The translations under genes were made by a program, and so were the position numbers. The notes under the pieces were generated by a model. The model was given only the letters and a program-made list of their open reading frames with translations. It did no database searches and had not been told where the DNA came from. Shown here piece after piece: positions 10,841 to 22,375 of a DNA stretch of 24,807 nucleotides. Each line of letters opens with the position of its first letter. Within the stretch, counting starts at the first letter, position 1. Source of the stretch: Azolla pinnata (taxonomy: Eukaryota; Streptophyta; Polypodiopsida; Salviniales; Salviniaceae); the NCBI GenBank assembly GCA_037176905.1, contig JBBBWG010002881.1, positions 7,634 through 32,440 of the forward strand, given 5' to 3'.

Positions 10841-10892
10841 GGTTGTTGGTTCAGGATCCAAGAGTAACTACATACGCATCATCCGTATACCG

Positions 10893-10916
10893 TACGAATA
10901 CGTGTACGTATTCGTA
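10893..10916. other. Perfect 10-bp hairpin upstream of DRC9
   Basis: TACGAATACG at 10893-10902, a TGTA loop, then its exact reverse complement at 10907-10916. It lies 53-76 bases upstream of the DRC9 start codon, probably in the 5' UTR or core promoter. Low sequence complexity (TACG/TATA mix) makes chance origin possible. Confidence 0.5.
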
Positions 10917-10970
10917 TACATCCTGAATCTACATTTGTGCCCTATGATATATACGTACATATACGTGTAT

Positions 10971-11012
10971 GAACACACACATACACACATACATACATAC
11001 ATACATACATAA
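10971..11012. repeat. CACA/CATA microsatellite upstream of DRC9
   Basis: A run of CACA changing into (CATA)n, 130-170 bases upstream of the DRC9 start codon. It has the same composition as the tract before the LRX gene. Confidence 0.9.
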
Positions 11013-11039
11013 TCAGAGGTGCGTATACTGTAGTGTAAA

Positions 11040-11245
11040 TAATATCATGTAGCAGCGAATCGATACATTTTCCAAACCCATTTTCATTTGAAAAATGTAT
11101 CGATCGATACACGGCGAACATATCTTATCATTAGTATTACGTTGTCCCAGGATAATGTAATACAAATTATAACATCATGCAGCAGTCGATCGATACGTTT
11201 TCCACGTATCAATCAATACATTTTGCAAACCCATTTCCTTTTGAC
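11040..11245. repeat. Two-copy diverged direct repeat around a CGATCGAT palindrome
   Basis: ATATCATGTAGCAGCGAATC followed by GATACATTTTCC (from about 11041) recurs as ACATCATGCAGCAGTCGATC followed by GATACGTTTTCC (from about 11173). TTTTCCAAACCCATTTTC at about 11068 also recurs as TTTTGCAAACCCATTTCC near 11221. The perfect palindrome GTATCGATCGATAC lies at about 11097-11110 between them. Confidence 0.55.
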
Positions 11246-11760
11246 TTGGGGTGGTAATCTTCACCCACCAGTATGGAGCACAGAAATTGGCAGAATCACC
11301 ATCAACATTCTCCTGTTAGTTTTTCACACCAAAATCCTTCGATTACATTGGTAATGTTCAACAGCTGCTCCCGTGGCTTCCTCTAATAGAAGGACCTCCG
11401 TGTAAGACAAATTGAACAAAACATGGAGAGTAACCTTGTGAGATGAGCCTCACATTGTGCAGTGTGAGTTTTGTGTACAAGCTGGAGACAAGTGAATTAC
11501 AATTTTACAACATCAGAATCCTACATCCCAACATTTCCTGAAAGGGTTTCTTGTTGAGGCAAAAAACAATTCAAGCAGGAATAGAAGAGATCAAGCAGCC
11601 TTCAATTTGCTCGACCATATGACTCTCACGCACCCTTAATTGGCATCCTGACTAACCCCAAATTTGATCCTCGCCATGAGCTCCGCCGAATCATACATGG
11701 TGATGGTCAAAAGATGATATTGACTAGCATACCTGCCTTATCTCTCTGGTCAAATTTTTT

Positions 11761-11766
11761 TTTATT
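11761..11766 (-). terminator. Possible poly(A) signal for the MICU transcript
   Basis: TTTATT on the plus strand reads AATAAA on the MICU strand, about 210 bases past its stop codon. Plant poly(A) signals are loose, so this is suggestive only. Confidence 0.3.
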
Positions 11767-11974
11767 GTTTCCACACTGCAGAGGAGGCGTGCAACACAAA
11801 ATCACGGTCTTGCTGATTCATTTAGGTGAGAAGCAGGTCGCAAGCCAGGAGTACTGACAGGATCTTGCTACCTGACTATATATACCTTGTGAGTTGTATT
11901 TGGCAGGATCACGTGGCTATAAATGCCATCTATGGTCTGACAGTACACTACTGTTAAGAAGAAATCGTGTTGGT

Positions 11975-14900
11975 TCATGAACGTAGACAATTTTCCTTGG
12001 CACAGTTCCACATGCACCTGATCATTCGAACTATGCCTGGCTGTAATGGGTCCAAAGTTGTGACATCATGCAAATGCTGAACGCCTAGGAATTCTGAAAT
12101 ACTGAGTCTTCCATCGCCATTGTTATCAAAGACATAGAAAATGACATCTATTGCGGTGTCTGATAATTCGACTCCACATACCTGGCCACATTAAAAAGTC
12201 AAATTGTTGGAGTTCGTAAAAGCAATAGTAGAAGCATAAATGGCAAACTAGCATGATAGTGAAAATGACTTTCTCTACCTTCGCAGCTGCCCATTGGAAG
12301 TCAGCTTTTGAAAATCCATATTTTTCATCCATGGCATATGCAGACAGTGCCATAAGCTTACGTCTTTTCCTCAGATGAGAAATCTGTATAAAGTCCTGAG
12401 GGAAATCCAATTTTCTTCATCAGCATCTGGTAAGCCACACCATTTTTTTATGCCTATATATGATCACTGTTAAATAATGCCCAATTTTGTTGCCACTGCA
12501 AGCCTAGTTTAAGATGTTTATCAGCCTGGTTTGAGGTGTTGATTGAGGATGAGGAAGCAGCTGTGATAGTTTTAGAAACAGACATTTTGCAAACTTGGCA
12601 AGGGGGAGGGTATGTCTCTTTCTTTTGGAGGTCCGCAAGGATGAACCCTAGGTACTGGTTCATAAAAGAAGTTTTTTTATAAATTCTAAAGACAGTCTAA
12701 ATTTTCTTCCTTTCTGGATCCTCAATTTTATTCAACAAATTCACAACAAAAACAGATAGTAGTACATCACATTGCCAATTATTTCTTGCTTCCATAGCCA
12801 GGTATTCACTTAATTTACCTCAAATGATATGCGGATACCTTTGAACATAGGTTCAGCAGCAAGCGCATCTACTCGTCTCAAATATTTAGTGATGTTAGAT
12901 AAAGAAGCAGCAGCAACCAATGAAAATCCAAAATCCTGAACGGGTATGCTTCCTTGTTGATTCCAATCATAATGTGAAAACTCCAATCTCGTGATCTGCA
13001 CATCAATGTGTATAAATTATTTGACTTTGCTGTAAGAAAGGGAATAGTGTGATTTCTATGGTCTAATCAATGTCTTAAAGGCCATGTCCACAAATGCAAT
13101 TAACTAAATCAATGAATACTACTGCATAGTCCGCACTGTTTATATTACCTCATCATGGAGATCCATCAGAAATTGAATAAAATCCCTGTGCAGCAAAACT
13201 TTACTCCCATCATCTCCAAATAGATACTTCAGCAGCTTAATATTCTGAGGTGAGTCCAAGGATTTCCTACTAGGAAGTAGAGTGCCAGATTGAGGGAGTC
13301 TTTCTTTGTGTTTTTCTCTCATGACTTTCATAACCTTCAAAAATTCTGTTAAATCTATCATTCTGCAGAGAACAAGAATATTGTTGTTATGAACATTCCG
13401 AAAGCTTAAAACTTTATTTATCATATTTTCCTTAGTATTATCGATCCATTGTGGAGTTTTACCCATCTCCATTTCTGTCGAACATTTTGAAGGTTGCGTC
13501 AAAGCCCTCCATAGATGTAATTAAGAGGGTTCTTATAAAATTGAACCTGCAGCCATAAAGAAATTAAATAAATTCCAACTGGAACACATGCCGTTCTTGC
13601 ATGAAGATAAACTGTATATCAGCACAAAAGTACTCTAATTAAGCCCTAGATTAATATTAAATTCAGATTATTAATTTTAACCACTAGTTTGCAGCTAGCA
13701 AAGTTCATAAGCTAGACTAAAGTTCTGATGTTCTGAGCTAACAGGTACACAACAAGATACAAACTAACATCTTCTATTCAAGCAGAGTCTTCGTTTATTC
13801 TGACACAACTATTACAAAGAAAGAGCAAAACGATAACTAAGGGGAGTACAAAGGCATAAGTGACCACATAAATGTTAGGTAATCATGATATACAACAGTC
13901 CATAAAGACAGAATTGTCCATAAAACTTACTCTTCGAATGAGATTCTTCCATCTGAATTCGTATCGAACATCATGAAAAATGCAGATGCTGAACAATGCA
14001 GCTCACCAGGGTTCGTCTCGCCTAAGAGATAGCCACTTCGGATTGCAGAAGATTCAGAGGGTGGGAATACGGGTATCAATGCACGCATTAAATCCGCAGG
14101 GGTCATGAAATGTTTCTGTTTGGACCCTTTCAGTGATGCAAAGTATTGAAAGATCTGAAATTTATTTCACAAACAATCATTTCATAATTGATAACCATGC
14201 AGTATTGATAAACTATTTTGTTATACAAAGTCAATGTTCATAGAAATGATGCTAAACAGGAAGACAAAGTTTCAAGCGTAAATCCAAGGTAAAACCAAAC
14301 CTTTTCGGGAGAACTATATGCTCGAATCCTCCTCTCATACATGAAAAATATTCGCTTCCTAGCCCAGGCTGCAAAAACAAAAAGGTGTTTCATTGAGGAT
14401 CATTGCTGATGCATCAGGGAAAGGAGTTTCTGAGAGAAAAGAGACCAGTCTGTTTGCCATAGTTGGAATCCGACTCTATATTAATTAATCATCAGAAAAA
14501 TCAATTGCCTTGTAAACCCTACTATGGAAAATCTGGTGCCAAATAAAAGCTACCATTTGAATACGGTTCTTTCATGGATTTAATTCTCCATTATTTGACA
14601 TGAAGCAGTCTCCACTCTAGATGAAGCATTCTCCATTATAATATTTTCTATATTCCATGGTTTCCCACATTTTCTATACAAATTCGGCTCATGGAATAAA
14701 AAGGAATTCAAGTTTAATTATGCAGAAATAGGTCGCACATTCTGTGGAAAACATGTATTTTGGGGAGATATCAGCAAGAAGTTTTCGTTCTGTAATCCAA
14801 TTGTCTACTTTAACCATGAAGCCATTTTCAGCAACCAAAATACTTTATGTCTAACAATGATCCAGTTATAGATTTATAACAAAAACAATATTCCTGTTAA

Positions 14901-15391
14901 ATAAGAGTTGGCCAGCATGTAAAAACAAATTACAGAGATTACTAGCTCTAACCTGAGAACTCGATGACCCTGTGGCAAATCTCATCGAAAGGCGATGATG
15001 CATGAGTGAATTGTTTATTTTCCATTAACAGCGTTTCGTGTCTAGAGGCTGTTTCACAATAAGCGTCTTTGATCATGCCAAGCTGTGGAGGCATTACCCC
15101 AAACTTATGATCATATGCAGTGGTTCCAGATCCAAGCACCAAAAGACCTGCTGCTGCCAGAAGGTAGCTCCTAGGGAGAGTTTTCCCTGGAGCTTCTTGA
15201 TGGAAATCGTCTGTGGCACCATGAGACCTTGACGAAACGGGAATGGATACAGCTGCTCTGAATGACGACGACAATGAGGATGACGATGAGGATGATTCTG
15301 CCAGCGTTTTAATCTGATGACGAGGTTGGAATCCTGGTTTGCTGTGGCAGATGGTTCTGGAACAGAACCGTCGAGCGAGTGGAACCTTCAT
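11975..15391 (-). CDS. MICU: Mitochondrial calcium uptake protein (EF-hand MICU, regulator of the calcium uniporter)
   Basis: Eight exons on the minus strand: 15391-14953, 14368-14301, 14154-13931, 13546-13463, 13362-13149, 12995-12819, 12395-12279 and 12181-11975. They sum to 1530 bases (509 aa plus stop) with all phases matching. MICU proteins sit in the intermembrane space and gate the MCU channel by sensing calcium. Seen: an Arg/Ser-rich mitochondrial presequence, a membrane segment (YLLAAAGLLVLGSGTTAY, 76-93), and the family motif YERRIRAYSSPEK (157-169). Three intact 12-residue EF-hand loops start at D233, D267 and D460, each with Asp1, Asp/Asn3, Asp5, Gly6 and Glu12. A degenerate loop lies near D353 (DWNQQGSIPVQD). 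The segment VVAAA-LS-ITKYL-RVD of MICU is also present. Exon 4 is short (84 bases) and splits the second EF-hand after DRNGD. Identity and model are strong. Confidence 0.93.
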
Positions 15392-15654
15392 ATCAGAAAG
15401 CCACGATTCTCTCTCTCTCTCTCTCTCCTCCCTCTCTCCTTCTCCTACAAGAGGCTAGTTTCTTCCGTTCCGCCGGTCGGATCAGGCGGTGTGCGGTGCT
15501 CTGAGGAATCAAAAGCAAGGGGATTCTGGAGAAATCCCGAACGCCGCCGACAAGGAAAAAAACAGCTGCTGGTCCTCTCAGCTCTACAGGCTCCCACTTG
15601 CGTCTGCGTCTCCGCGTTGTTCCGGTTTGGAAGATGACGAGGGAGGTTGCGGCA

Positions 15655-15663
15655 AAACCCTAA
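15655..15663 (+). promoter_or_regulatory. Telo-box upstream of MICU
   Basis: AAACCCTAA about 265 bases upstream of the MICU start codon, followed by AAACCTAAA. Motif match only. Confidence 0.35.
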
Positions 15664-15774
15664 ACCTAAAGAAGGAGGAGAGAACGGAAGGAGTCAAACG
15701 AACCTGATCTTATCCGCAGCGAGACGCAGAAGAAAATGGTGCTCGTTTTGTAGGACCACTTGCGGACTCTTTTA

Positions 15775-15811
15775 TCTTCTTCTTCTTCTTCTTCTTCTTC
15801 TTCTTCTTCTT
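15775..15811. repeat. (CTT)n microsatellite
   Basis: Twelve or so uninterrupted CTT triplets, with a second short CTT run near 15853-15868. Confidence 0.95.
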
Positions 15812-15935
15812 GTCTTCCTTAGAACTGGGAAGCGTTTCTGTCGACTTTTGACTTCTTCTTCTTCTTCTGTATTATTTCTGTGTTTTCTGTCGATTCTGCG
15901 TTCGATCGGTCGTTTGGCGATGAAAGAAAAACAAT

Positions 15936-16245
15936 AATCGGCATTCGCAGAGCGCGCTAATGATGTATTACGTATACACCGCAAGTTGGCTAGTTGGAAA
16001 AACAAAACAAAACAAAAAAAATCGGCATTTACAGAGCTGTGTACCATAAGCTGGATGGCTCGAAATAAAAACAGCATTTAGAGAGTGAATTGTGTATACC
16101 ATAAGTTGGCTGGCTGGGGAAAAAACTCAGCATTTGGAGAGCGTGCTAACGATGCATTATGCATACCATAAGCCACAACTTGCTAGAAAAAAACATCGAC
16201 ATTTGCAGAGCGCGCTAATGATGGATTGATTCTATTGTGACCCAG
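15936..16245. repeat. Diverged ~65-85 bp tandem repeat, four to five copies
   Basis: Copies begin AATCGGCATTCGCAGAGCG at 15936, ATCGGCATTTACAGAGC at 16020, CAGCATTTAGAGAG at about 16071, CAGCATTTGGAGAGCG at about 16128 and CGACATTTGCAGAGCG at about 16196. Each is followed by GTATACCATAAG-TGGCTGGCTGG or a relic of it. Non-coding. Confidence 0.75.
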
Positions 16246-16670
16246 CTGGCTGGAATCAGACCTTCGGTTATAGGTGGAAGATCTTAGCTGCGCGACAACA
16301 TTACTGCTCGCTAGGTAAAACGACGGAAAAAGTTGATCCAATAGATTCTGCAGAAGATTTCTGTGGGCGCGTTTCTCACATCGTCCATCCGCGTCAGCGA
16401 ATGGACGAACTTTCGAAGGCATGAATCGGTGTAATCACTAGAATAGAACTCGATATTATTACGAATGTTATGCCTCTCACTCTGGCTCATCGCTGCGTCC
16501 AGAAGAGATCGTCCAGAGTTCGGAAGCAGCGAAGCGTCTCGGATGGATTTGTTAAAGGAGGCCTTTTCAGCAAGGTTTGAGGTCACCTACACGAATTAAG
16601 AGACCTAGAATCTGGAAGCAACCTTTCGCTCAAATTATGGAGCAAGTGGATCTTCGAAAAAGAAACCCAC

Positions 16671-17111
16671 TTGTCTAAACATGATTTTCTACGTCCCTCA
16701 TTGCAACGGCGAAAATACGATTGTCAGACAAAGACGTGCCTGATATGGTTAGCCATTACGTCAGGCGACGTGTTTCCGCTCGAACACATTCAATCCGGAG
16801 GCTGTTGCTCTGGTCGAAATCTGCGACTTGCATGGGATCATTTCCGCATATGCGGCCAAGAATTAAAGCAAAGAGACGAGGTGATCTACGGAGAACCCAA
16901 GCAAAGAGGCTTGGATTCCTGGCCCTTGCAAGAGATTCGAAGGATCCGATTCATCATCATTAAAATGGATAAGCAAATTGCTTGGGGATGTGGTTCCAGT
17001 TGGCTTTCGTCGCTCTCAAGCAATTCATGTTTTTGGATGGCGTATTTCCGTGATCTTCCAATGCTTTCTTACACAACATGCAATTCGTCACTTCGCGTTC
17101 TCAAACTGTGA
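16671..17111 (+). other. Unassigned 146-codon open frame, doubtful gene
   Basis: Starts with ATG and is open for 441 bases with no splice needed, but the product has no signal peptide, no repeated structure and no motif I recognise. A second plus-strand frame overlaps it (16721-16963), and an 91-codon minus frame lies just beside (16311-16586) behind a plausible acceptor (CGTGTAG). With three overlapping or adjacent frames and no family match, this could be a decayed gene or transposon fragment, or chance. I would not annotate a function. Confidence 0.15.
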
Positions 17112-17810
17112 TAACCATGAATGAATCATGGAAAAGCTGCCTGCAAAACGAGGCAGTGTTTTTCGCCAAAAAACGCCTACTTAAACGCAATCGTTACAAA
17201 ACCGACGCTATTTTAGCAGCTTGCATGTCTAGCACTTTCTTTCACAGCTCCATTCCCACATGACATTTCAAGGTTTTTTTCTTTTTGCCTCCACCTTGTA
17301 GACAGATGAAGGAACTAGAAAAGCCACCGAAACAAAACCATTGTTGAGCTTGGACTTGGAACAGTTGTGATTTCAAACCATGTACTGAATGAACCAAGTA
17401 TTTGTTATGCCAGCTGACTGTCTTCAACTATAAGCAGCATTGACAAGCCTATCAAATTTGTGTATATGAAGGTTATGTTTGCTTTGTGGCCCCGAGTGAT
17501 AGCTACTAATGCAAGGGCATGAAGGAGGGGCACTTGCTTCAAAATGCAACTTAAAAGTGGTTTCCAAGAGAAAGAACTATCCAGGAAATGGAGGTGAGAA
17601 GGCAGCAAAAGAAAATCAAAGAGATTTGTGCATGCAAAATTATAATTGGGATACTGATCAGAAGAGTGGCAATGCAAGCAAGAAAGAGTTCATCTGGTGG
17701 TTTTGATGATCCTACCAATTTTTGCATGCAAGCAGTGGCTTTGCTCAGAAACGGTTACAAAGGCCGTGGTGGTGGATATATATACCTTCACCTTTGTTAG
17801 CCATGCAAGT

Positions 17811-18070
17811 GAAATAAGAATGCAATCAGAAACAAAACAGCTTGTTTCTTAAGAGAAGGCACTGATAGACATGTATAAGAATGCAAATGAAGCAAATCAG
17901 CTCATTTTCTCGAGGGTTTAGTACGACTGAAGTACGTTTGATGCTTTGCATTTACTTGAAATAAGAATTCAATCAGAAACATGTATAAAACTACAATCAG
18001 AAGGAAAATAGTTCATTTTTCCCAAGGGGTTAAGTAGGATTACAGTATCTCTGATGCTTTGCATGTATGT
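17811..18070. repeat. Diverged two-copy tandem repeat of about 110-145 bp
   Basis: Both copies run from GAAATAAGAAT(G/T)CAATCAGAAAC through AGCTCATTTT/AGTTCATTTT, (G)GGTTTAGTA/GGTTAAGTA, to GATGCTTTGCATTTA/GATGCTTTGCATGTA. First copy is about 17811-17956 and the second about 17957-18070; the first has an extra internal copy of the AAGAATGCAA box. Confidence 0.65.
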
Positions 18071-18187
18071 GTCGCAATAGATAGATGTGCCTGTATGTAA
18101 TAATGTACGTATGCATGCGTGCTTGACAGATAACGGAAACTAGAAACGGCATCAGATTTTCTGCAATCCCAGGTGGTGCCTCTGTTT

Positions 18188-18193
18188 TTTATT
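18188..18193 (-). terminator. Possible poly(A) signal for the hydrolase transcript
   Basis: TTTATT on the plus strand (AATAAA on the gene strand) about 70 bases past the stop codon of the dienelactone hydrolase gene. Confidence 0.35.
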
Positions 18194-18261
18194 TCAATGA
18201 CAGTCAATGAAGATTCAGTGCTTCCCTTTGGTCAAATTTTTAAAAGAACGAAACAGAAACA

Positions 18262-20347
18262 CTACAAGAATTTCCCAAACCATTCCAGTACTTTGGCGTG
18301 AGCTTCATTTGCTCTTTCAACTGCTTTCTCATCATCGACATTGTAGCGACAAGTCCAGCCATGTTCAACTCCCGGGTAAACATGCACAAAGCTCTCAACC
18401 TAGCATTCAGGAACAACATGAATTTGAAGATGGTTCGAGATCAGAATTGCCAAAAAACATATTCCTGTCGTTGTATTTAGGGTTAATGCTGTACCTACCA
18501 CCTACATTTATCACCTTAAAATTTACCTCCTTTACCTGAATAAGGAACACACATACAATATATACACACAAAAAACAAAAGTTAATTGAATTAGCCTCAC
18601 ATTTTGTATGGACACATTGTTGTATTACCTCCGGCTTTGAAGCAAGGACATCTGCAAACTTCTGGGTGAGCTCAGGTGGTGTGGTGCGATCTATTTCAGC
18701 ACCAAGGATTGCTATTGCAGCTCTTACCTCTATACACAACAAAAAAAAAGGCAAACAAATTATACCAATTGAAAATAAATTGAACCGATTGCTACTCCAT
18801 CAATGCCTCAATACAAAGAAGTAAAAACGCCTCTTGGCCCAAGATACCGTTATAAGGTTAGGAAAAATTGAATTGTATGCAACAAGTTTGGGGAGAAAAG
18901 AACCAACAATTACCTTGAATGTCATCTATGGTTACTAATGAAGGATGACATAGGACCACTGATTTCACTAAATCCGTTTTTGCTAACTGGACTGCAACTT
19001 TAGCTGTGAATCATATAAGACCCATCACTGCAATTAGATTCTCGACATTTATTCACACAAAACCACATCCAAAGAGAAAACGATATGTGACAATTATACA
19101 CACGTTAGGACTATTCATATATAGTTAATACCTATATAGTGATAAGCTGCATTTAACTATTTATGGATCTCAAATTAACTATTAATCAACAAGTTATGAG
19201 TGTAATACACCCATTATACAGTGATCAACATAATTTACCTCCCCAACAAAAGCCGATTATCCCGATAGATGAGAAACCTTTAGTTTTCAAAGCTTCGGCG
19301 ACTTGTTTTGCATTCTCAGCTACCACCAACTATATGCACACAAGCATGAGAAACATTAAAGAATGGAATACTTGTTAGCAAAATACTGACACAAATCATA
19401 GACACCTACTATATTACTTTACAACTGCATTAACGTAGAACTTGGGGCCCTTTATGTGAATCAGTCAAAACTCGAGGGTGATAAAAGAGTAAATTGAATG
19501 CTCTTCATAAGTTCAACCTACATACAGGGTCATGGTTTGCTATCCAAGCACCAAAACGAGCAAAAAAGTCTTCACCACTGCCTGGAACATACGGATCCTT
19601 GTTCAGAAAGTCTGGGACAACAGCATAATAACCAGAATGCACAATCTTATCCGCCAATTTCCTGAAAAGCATACAAAAATTGTGAAAATACTTAGACCCA
19701 AGAAAACCCTGAAAAGAAAGTAAGTAAAAAAACTTAAGATAGTTCGTGTGAACTTTTAATTTCTTTTGTATGTACATATGTATACATACCTGAGGAGCGG
19801 TGCGTCATACCCTGTGTCAGCAAAACATTATATACGAATGAGAAAACAAAGCATAAAAAAGAACCCATCTTGCACATAATCAAGACGCTGATAAATCAAC
19901 ATAAATTGAGATAGTCATCTCACAATATTGATGTACACTCTCGGATGCAAGAATATTCCTAGATAAAAACACTTGAAAGTTAAAGATTCACAGCTGAATT
20001 CCACCATCATTACGTGAAATGGTCCATTGTTTTTGGTTTTACAGGTCATATTTGAGCTCAGAGGATCACGGCAAAAAGCTATCAACCTACCCCAGGGTCT
20101 CATATTATTTCCGGCGGGGGGATATACCTACAGATGCTGGCTTCATCGAGAAAGAAAGGATCAGGATGCAAAACGTACCGAAGATATCGGAGACGAGGAT
20201 GACGGCACGATGGGTCGATCCAGGAGGAGAAGGGATGTAAGATGGGAGAGAAGCCACGAGCTGCTCCTTCTCGTCTCCTCCTGCAGGAGGCGAAGGATCG
20301 GAGTGAAGGGAAGGGGGAGCAGGAACACAGCATTGAGGTCCAGCCAT
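18262..20347 (-). CDS. Dienelactone hydrolase family protein (carboxymethylenebutenolidase-like alpha/beta hydrolase)
   Basis: Seven exons on the minus strand: 20347-20179, 19811-19790, 19661-19526, 19329-19239, 19003-18914, 18729-18629 and 18399-18262. They sum to 747 bases, 248 aa plus stop, the usual size for plant members, with all phases matching. The family hydrolyses ester or lactone bonds using a Cys-Asp-His triad. Seen: the N-terminal block SDIFGYDAPLLRKLADKI, the nucleophile elbow GFCWGAK with C137, GAEID with the acid D183, and GVEHGW with H216. No targeting peptide is obvious, so it is probably cytosolic. Exon 2 is a 22-base microexon encoding most of GYDAPLLR; skipping it would shift the frame. 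The start is the first ATG of the open frame that fits the length of the family. The in vivo substrate is unknown for most plant members, so I give no symbol. Confidence 0.93.
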
Positions 20348-21983
20348 GGCGTTCTCTTGTCTTCTGTTTCGTGTTCCACTTGTTGAGCTCAAAAGAGGAT
20401 TTTGTTCTGTTTCCGGTCCTGATTTTTTTCCTTCTCGAGAATGTGCCCAACAAATCTTTTCCAAAAACAAAAGAAAATTAATCCTTGATATAGTTGTTAA
20501 TCACACCTTTTTAAGATTAGAAATTACAAATTAACGCCTAGTTTTATCACTTGACTCCTCGCTAATCGATTCTGTCCTTCTCTTATTAACTGCTTCGATC
20601 CATCTCTGCTCGTGTTCATCGATTCGTAATCTTCATGTTGCTACTCACTACTCGCTTCCCACTTCCTACTGCCGGTTTCCTGCTCGATTCCTTTACTGTA
20701 CTCGATTCACAGAAGTTAATAGTTTCGTAACCTGATTATTTCAGTGCCGACCGATTAATTGGGCGCAGATTTCTAAGCGAGAGGTAAAACCAAGCGTCGA
20801 TCTTTGTAATTTCTAATTTTAACGGGCGTTGTAACGACTGTAATTAATGAATCTGTCAGGCGATTTTCCGGTAATTTTCCCAGAAGGAGAAAAAAATATT
20901 GTTGGCCTTTTCCGTTTGCTTTTCCCTTGTGCTTGAGTCTATACACTCTTCTTCATTCTCCTTCTTCTTCTTCTTCTTCTATCTGCTTCTGCGTCGTCGT
21001 CACCTTCTCTCGATTTCGGTAGGTTAAAAATCGAGCATCGGCATACGAATCGCTCCACTGAAGCCCATCGTCGTGGCCACCGAATCTGCCACTCCTCCAT
21101 TTCTTTTCCTTGAGCCCATATCTTCCTGATACTACGAATGGTTGTAACTCGCTCGTGCATCGTTGTCGTATTCATGAAACAGTTGGATCGAGGGGGGCAT
21201 CTTCCACCCCTGATTCTTGCACTGCACAACGTCGCGCCATTTGAGTAGGGGGTTTGTTTTCATCATTCTTCTTCTTCTTCTTTAAATTTTTCCAGGACGA
21301 TTCAGTAGGGAGATTGCGCTAAATCATTGACCGGTGTATAGAGCAAAAAGATGTCAAAGAAGAGGCTGTCAAATTACTCTTGTGGGTCAAGAAGTGGCCC
21401 TACTGTTGGCATCAAGACATGTAGGATGGGGACAATGAGGTGAAAACGCGAGTGTGAAAATGTCAGTCAGGTCTGGTCGATACGTGGCCGAACATGTCCT
21501 CGAAACCGTTGGCCACTACATCGACCAACCCAGGTAGCCGCTGCTTGATGTTTGTCATCGACTCGTTTAAGAAGAATCGCAGAAAAGAATTTCGGGTTTC
21601 ACGAAATAGAATTGGGAACACAGGCTTTGTTCTGCTCTTCTAACAACGGGAGGGTGCGGTATGGAGATACCAAGGGTCTCGTGGGGGATATTTCCCACCT
21701 CCCATTCATTACGTATTGCTGGCGTTGACGTGAGAGTGTCGCGAGTTATAACTAATGCAATCAACGAGTTTTACTCCGGGGAAACGGAAAAAAAACAAAC
21801 GGAAAGACGGGAATCATTAGATTGGATGGAGATTTCCTGGAGGAATTATTCTTTGGAATTTGAGTGATGTTGTAGCTTGACTTTGTTTGAGAAGAATCGT
21901 CTAATAGATTGGATGGACCTTGGTGGAGCAGTTTGCATGGCGCTTGAGATGAGAGGCGACACGTTGTGCAAAATCTCCAAGTC

Positions 21984-21998
21984 TTGACTTTCTATAAA
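21984..21998 (+). promoter_or_regulatory. Possible cystatin core promoter: W-box and TATA-like box
   Basis: TTGACT (WRKY-type W-box core) at 21984-21989 is followed by TATAAA at 21993-21998, then (CA)n and a GAGA-rich tract typical of plant 5' leaders. If used, the 5' UTR would be close to 480 bases. Motif-based inference. Confidence 0.3.
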
Positions 21999-22375
21999 CA
22001 CACACACACACACACAGCCCCATCTCCTTTCATCTGAAAGAGAGAGAGAGAGAAAGAGAGAGAGGTAAATCTACTTGCTCAGAAACCTAGAAACAGCATA
22101 CCAAGAAACTTCATCCTTCTTCTTCCTCCTCCTCCTCCTCATCATCATCTCATCATCATCCCATGGGAGGATTCTCGTCAGGTTATAATGCTTAAAAATC
22201 ATGCATACCCCACCATATATCTTTGGTGCATTATGTGTGTAGATATAGAGATACACACCCCAAGTATATAGAACCAGTTCTCCATCTCTTCTTCTTTTCT
22301 TTTGAAAGCTTCACAACAGGTTGATCTTGGCTCCTGTTTCCACTGCCAATTTGAGCAGAAAATGGGGGCTCTTAG

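Larger units (their letters stand above)
11013..11974. other. DRC9-to-MICU intergenic region
   Basis: DRC9 and MICU are both on the minus strand, so this holds the DRC9 promoter side and the MICU 3' UTR. It contains a diverged two-copy repeat at about 11040-11245 and a possible poly(A) signal for MICU. No gene is supported. Confidence 0.6.
15392..18261. other. 2.9 kb gap between MICU and the dienelactone hydrolase gene
   Basis: It begins with the MICU promoter side: a CT run at 15408-15427 (GAGA on the gene strand), a telo-box at 15655-15663 and a (CTT)n tract at 15775-15811. Two tandem arrays follow (15936-16245 and 17811-18070). The stretch 16300-17115 has open frames on both strands but no recognised family. 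The rest (17120-17800) looks non-coding. The right end should include the 3' UTR of the hydrolase gene. Confidence 0.6.

Noticed and set aside
20105..20470. Longer start for the dienelactone hydrolase at 20470
   Set aside because: The 41 added residues are not family-like, and the ATG at 20345-20347 gives the usual length and a typical N-terminus.
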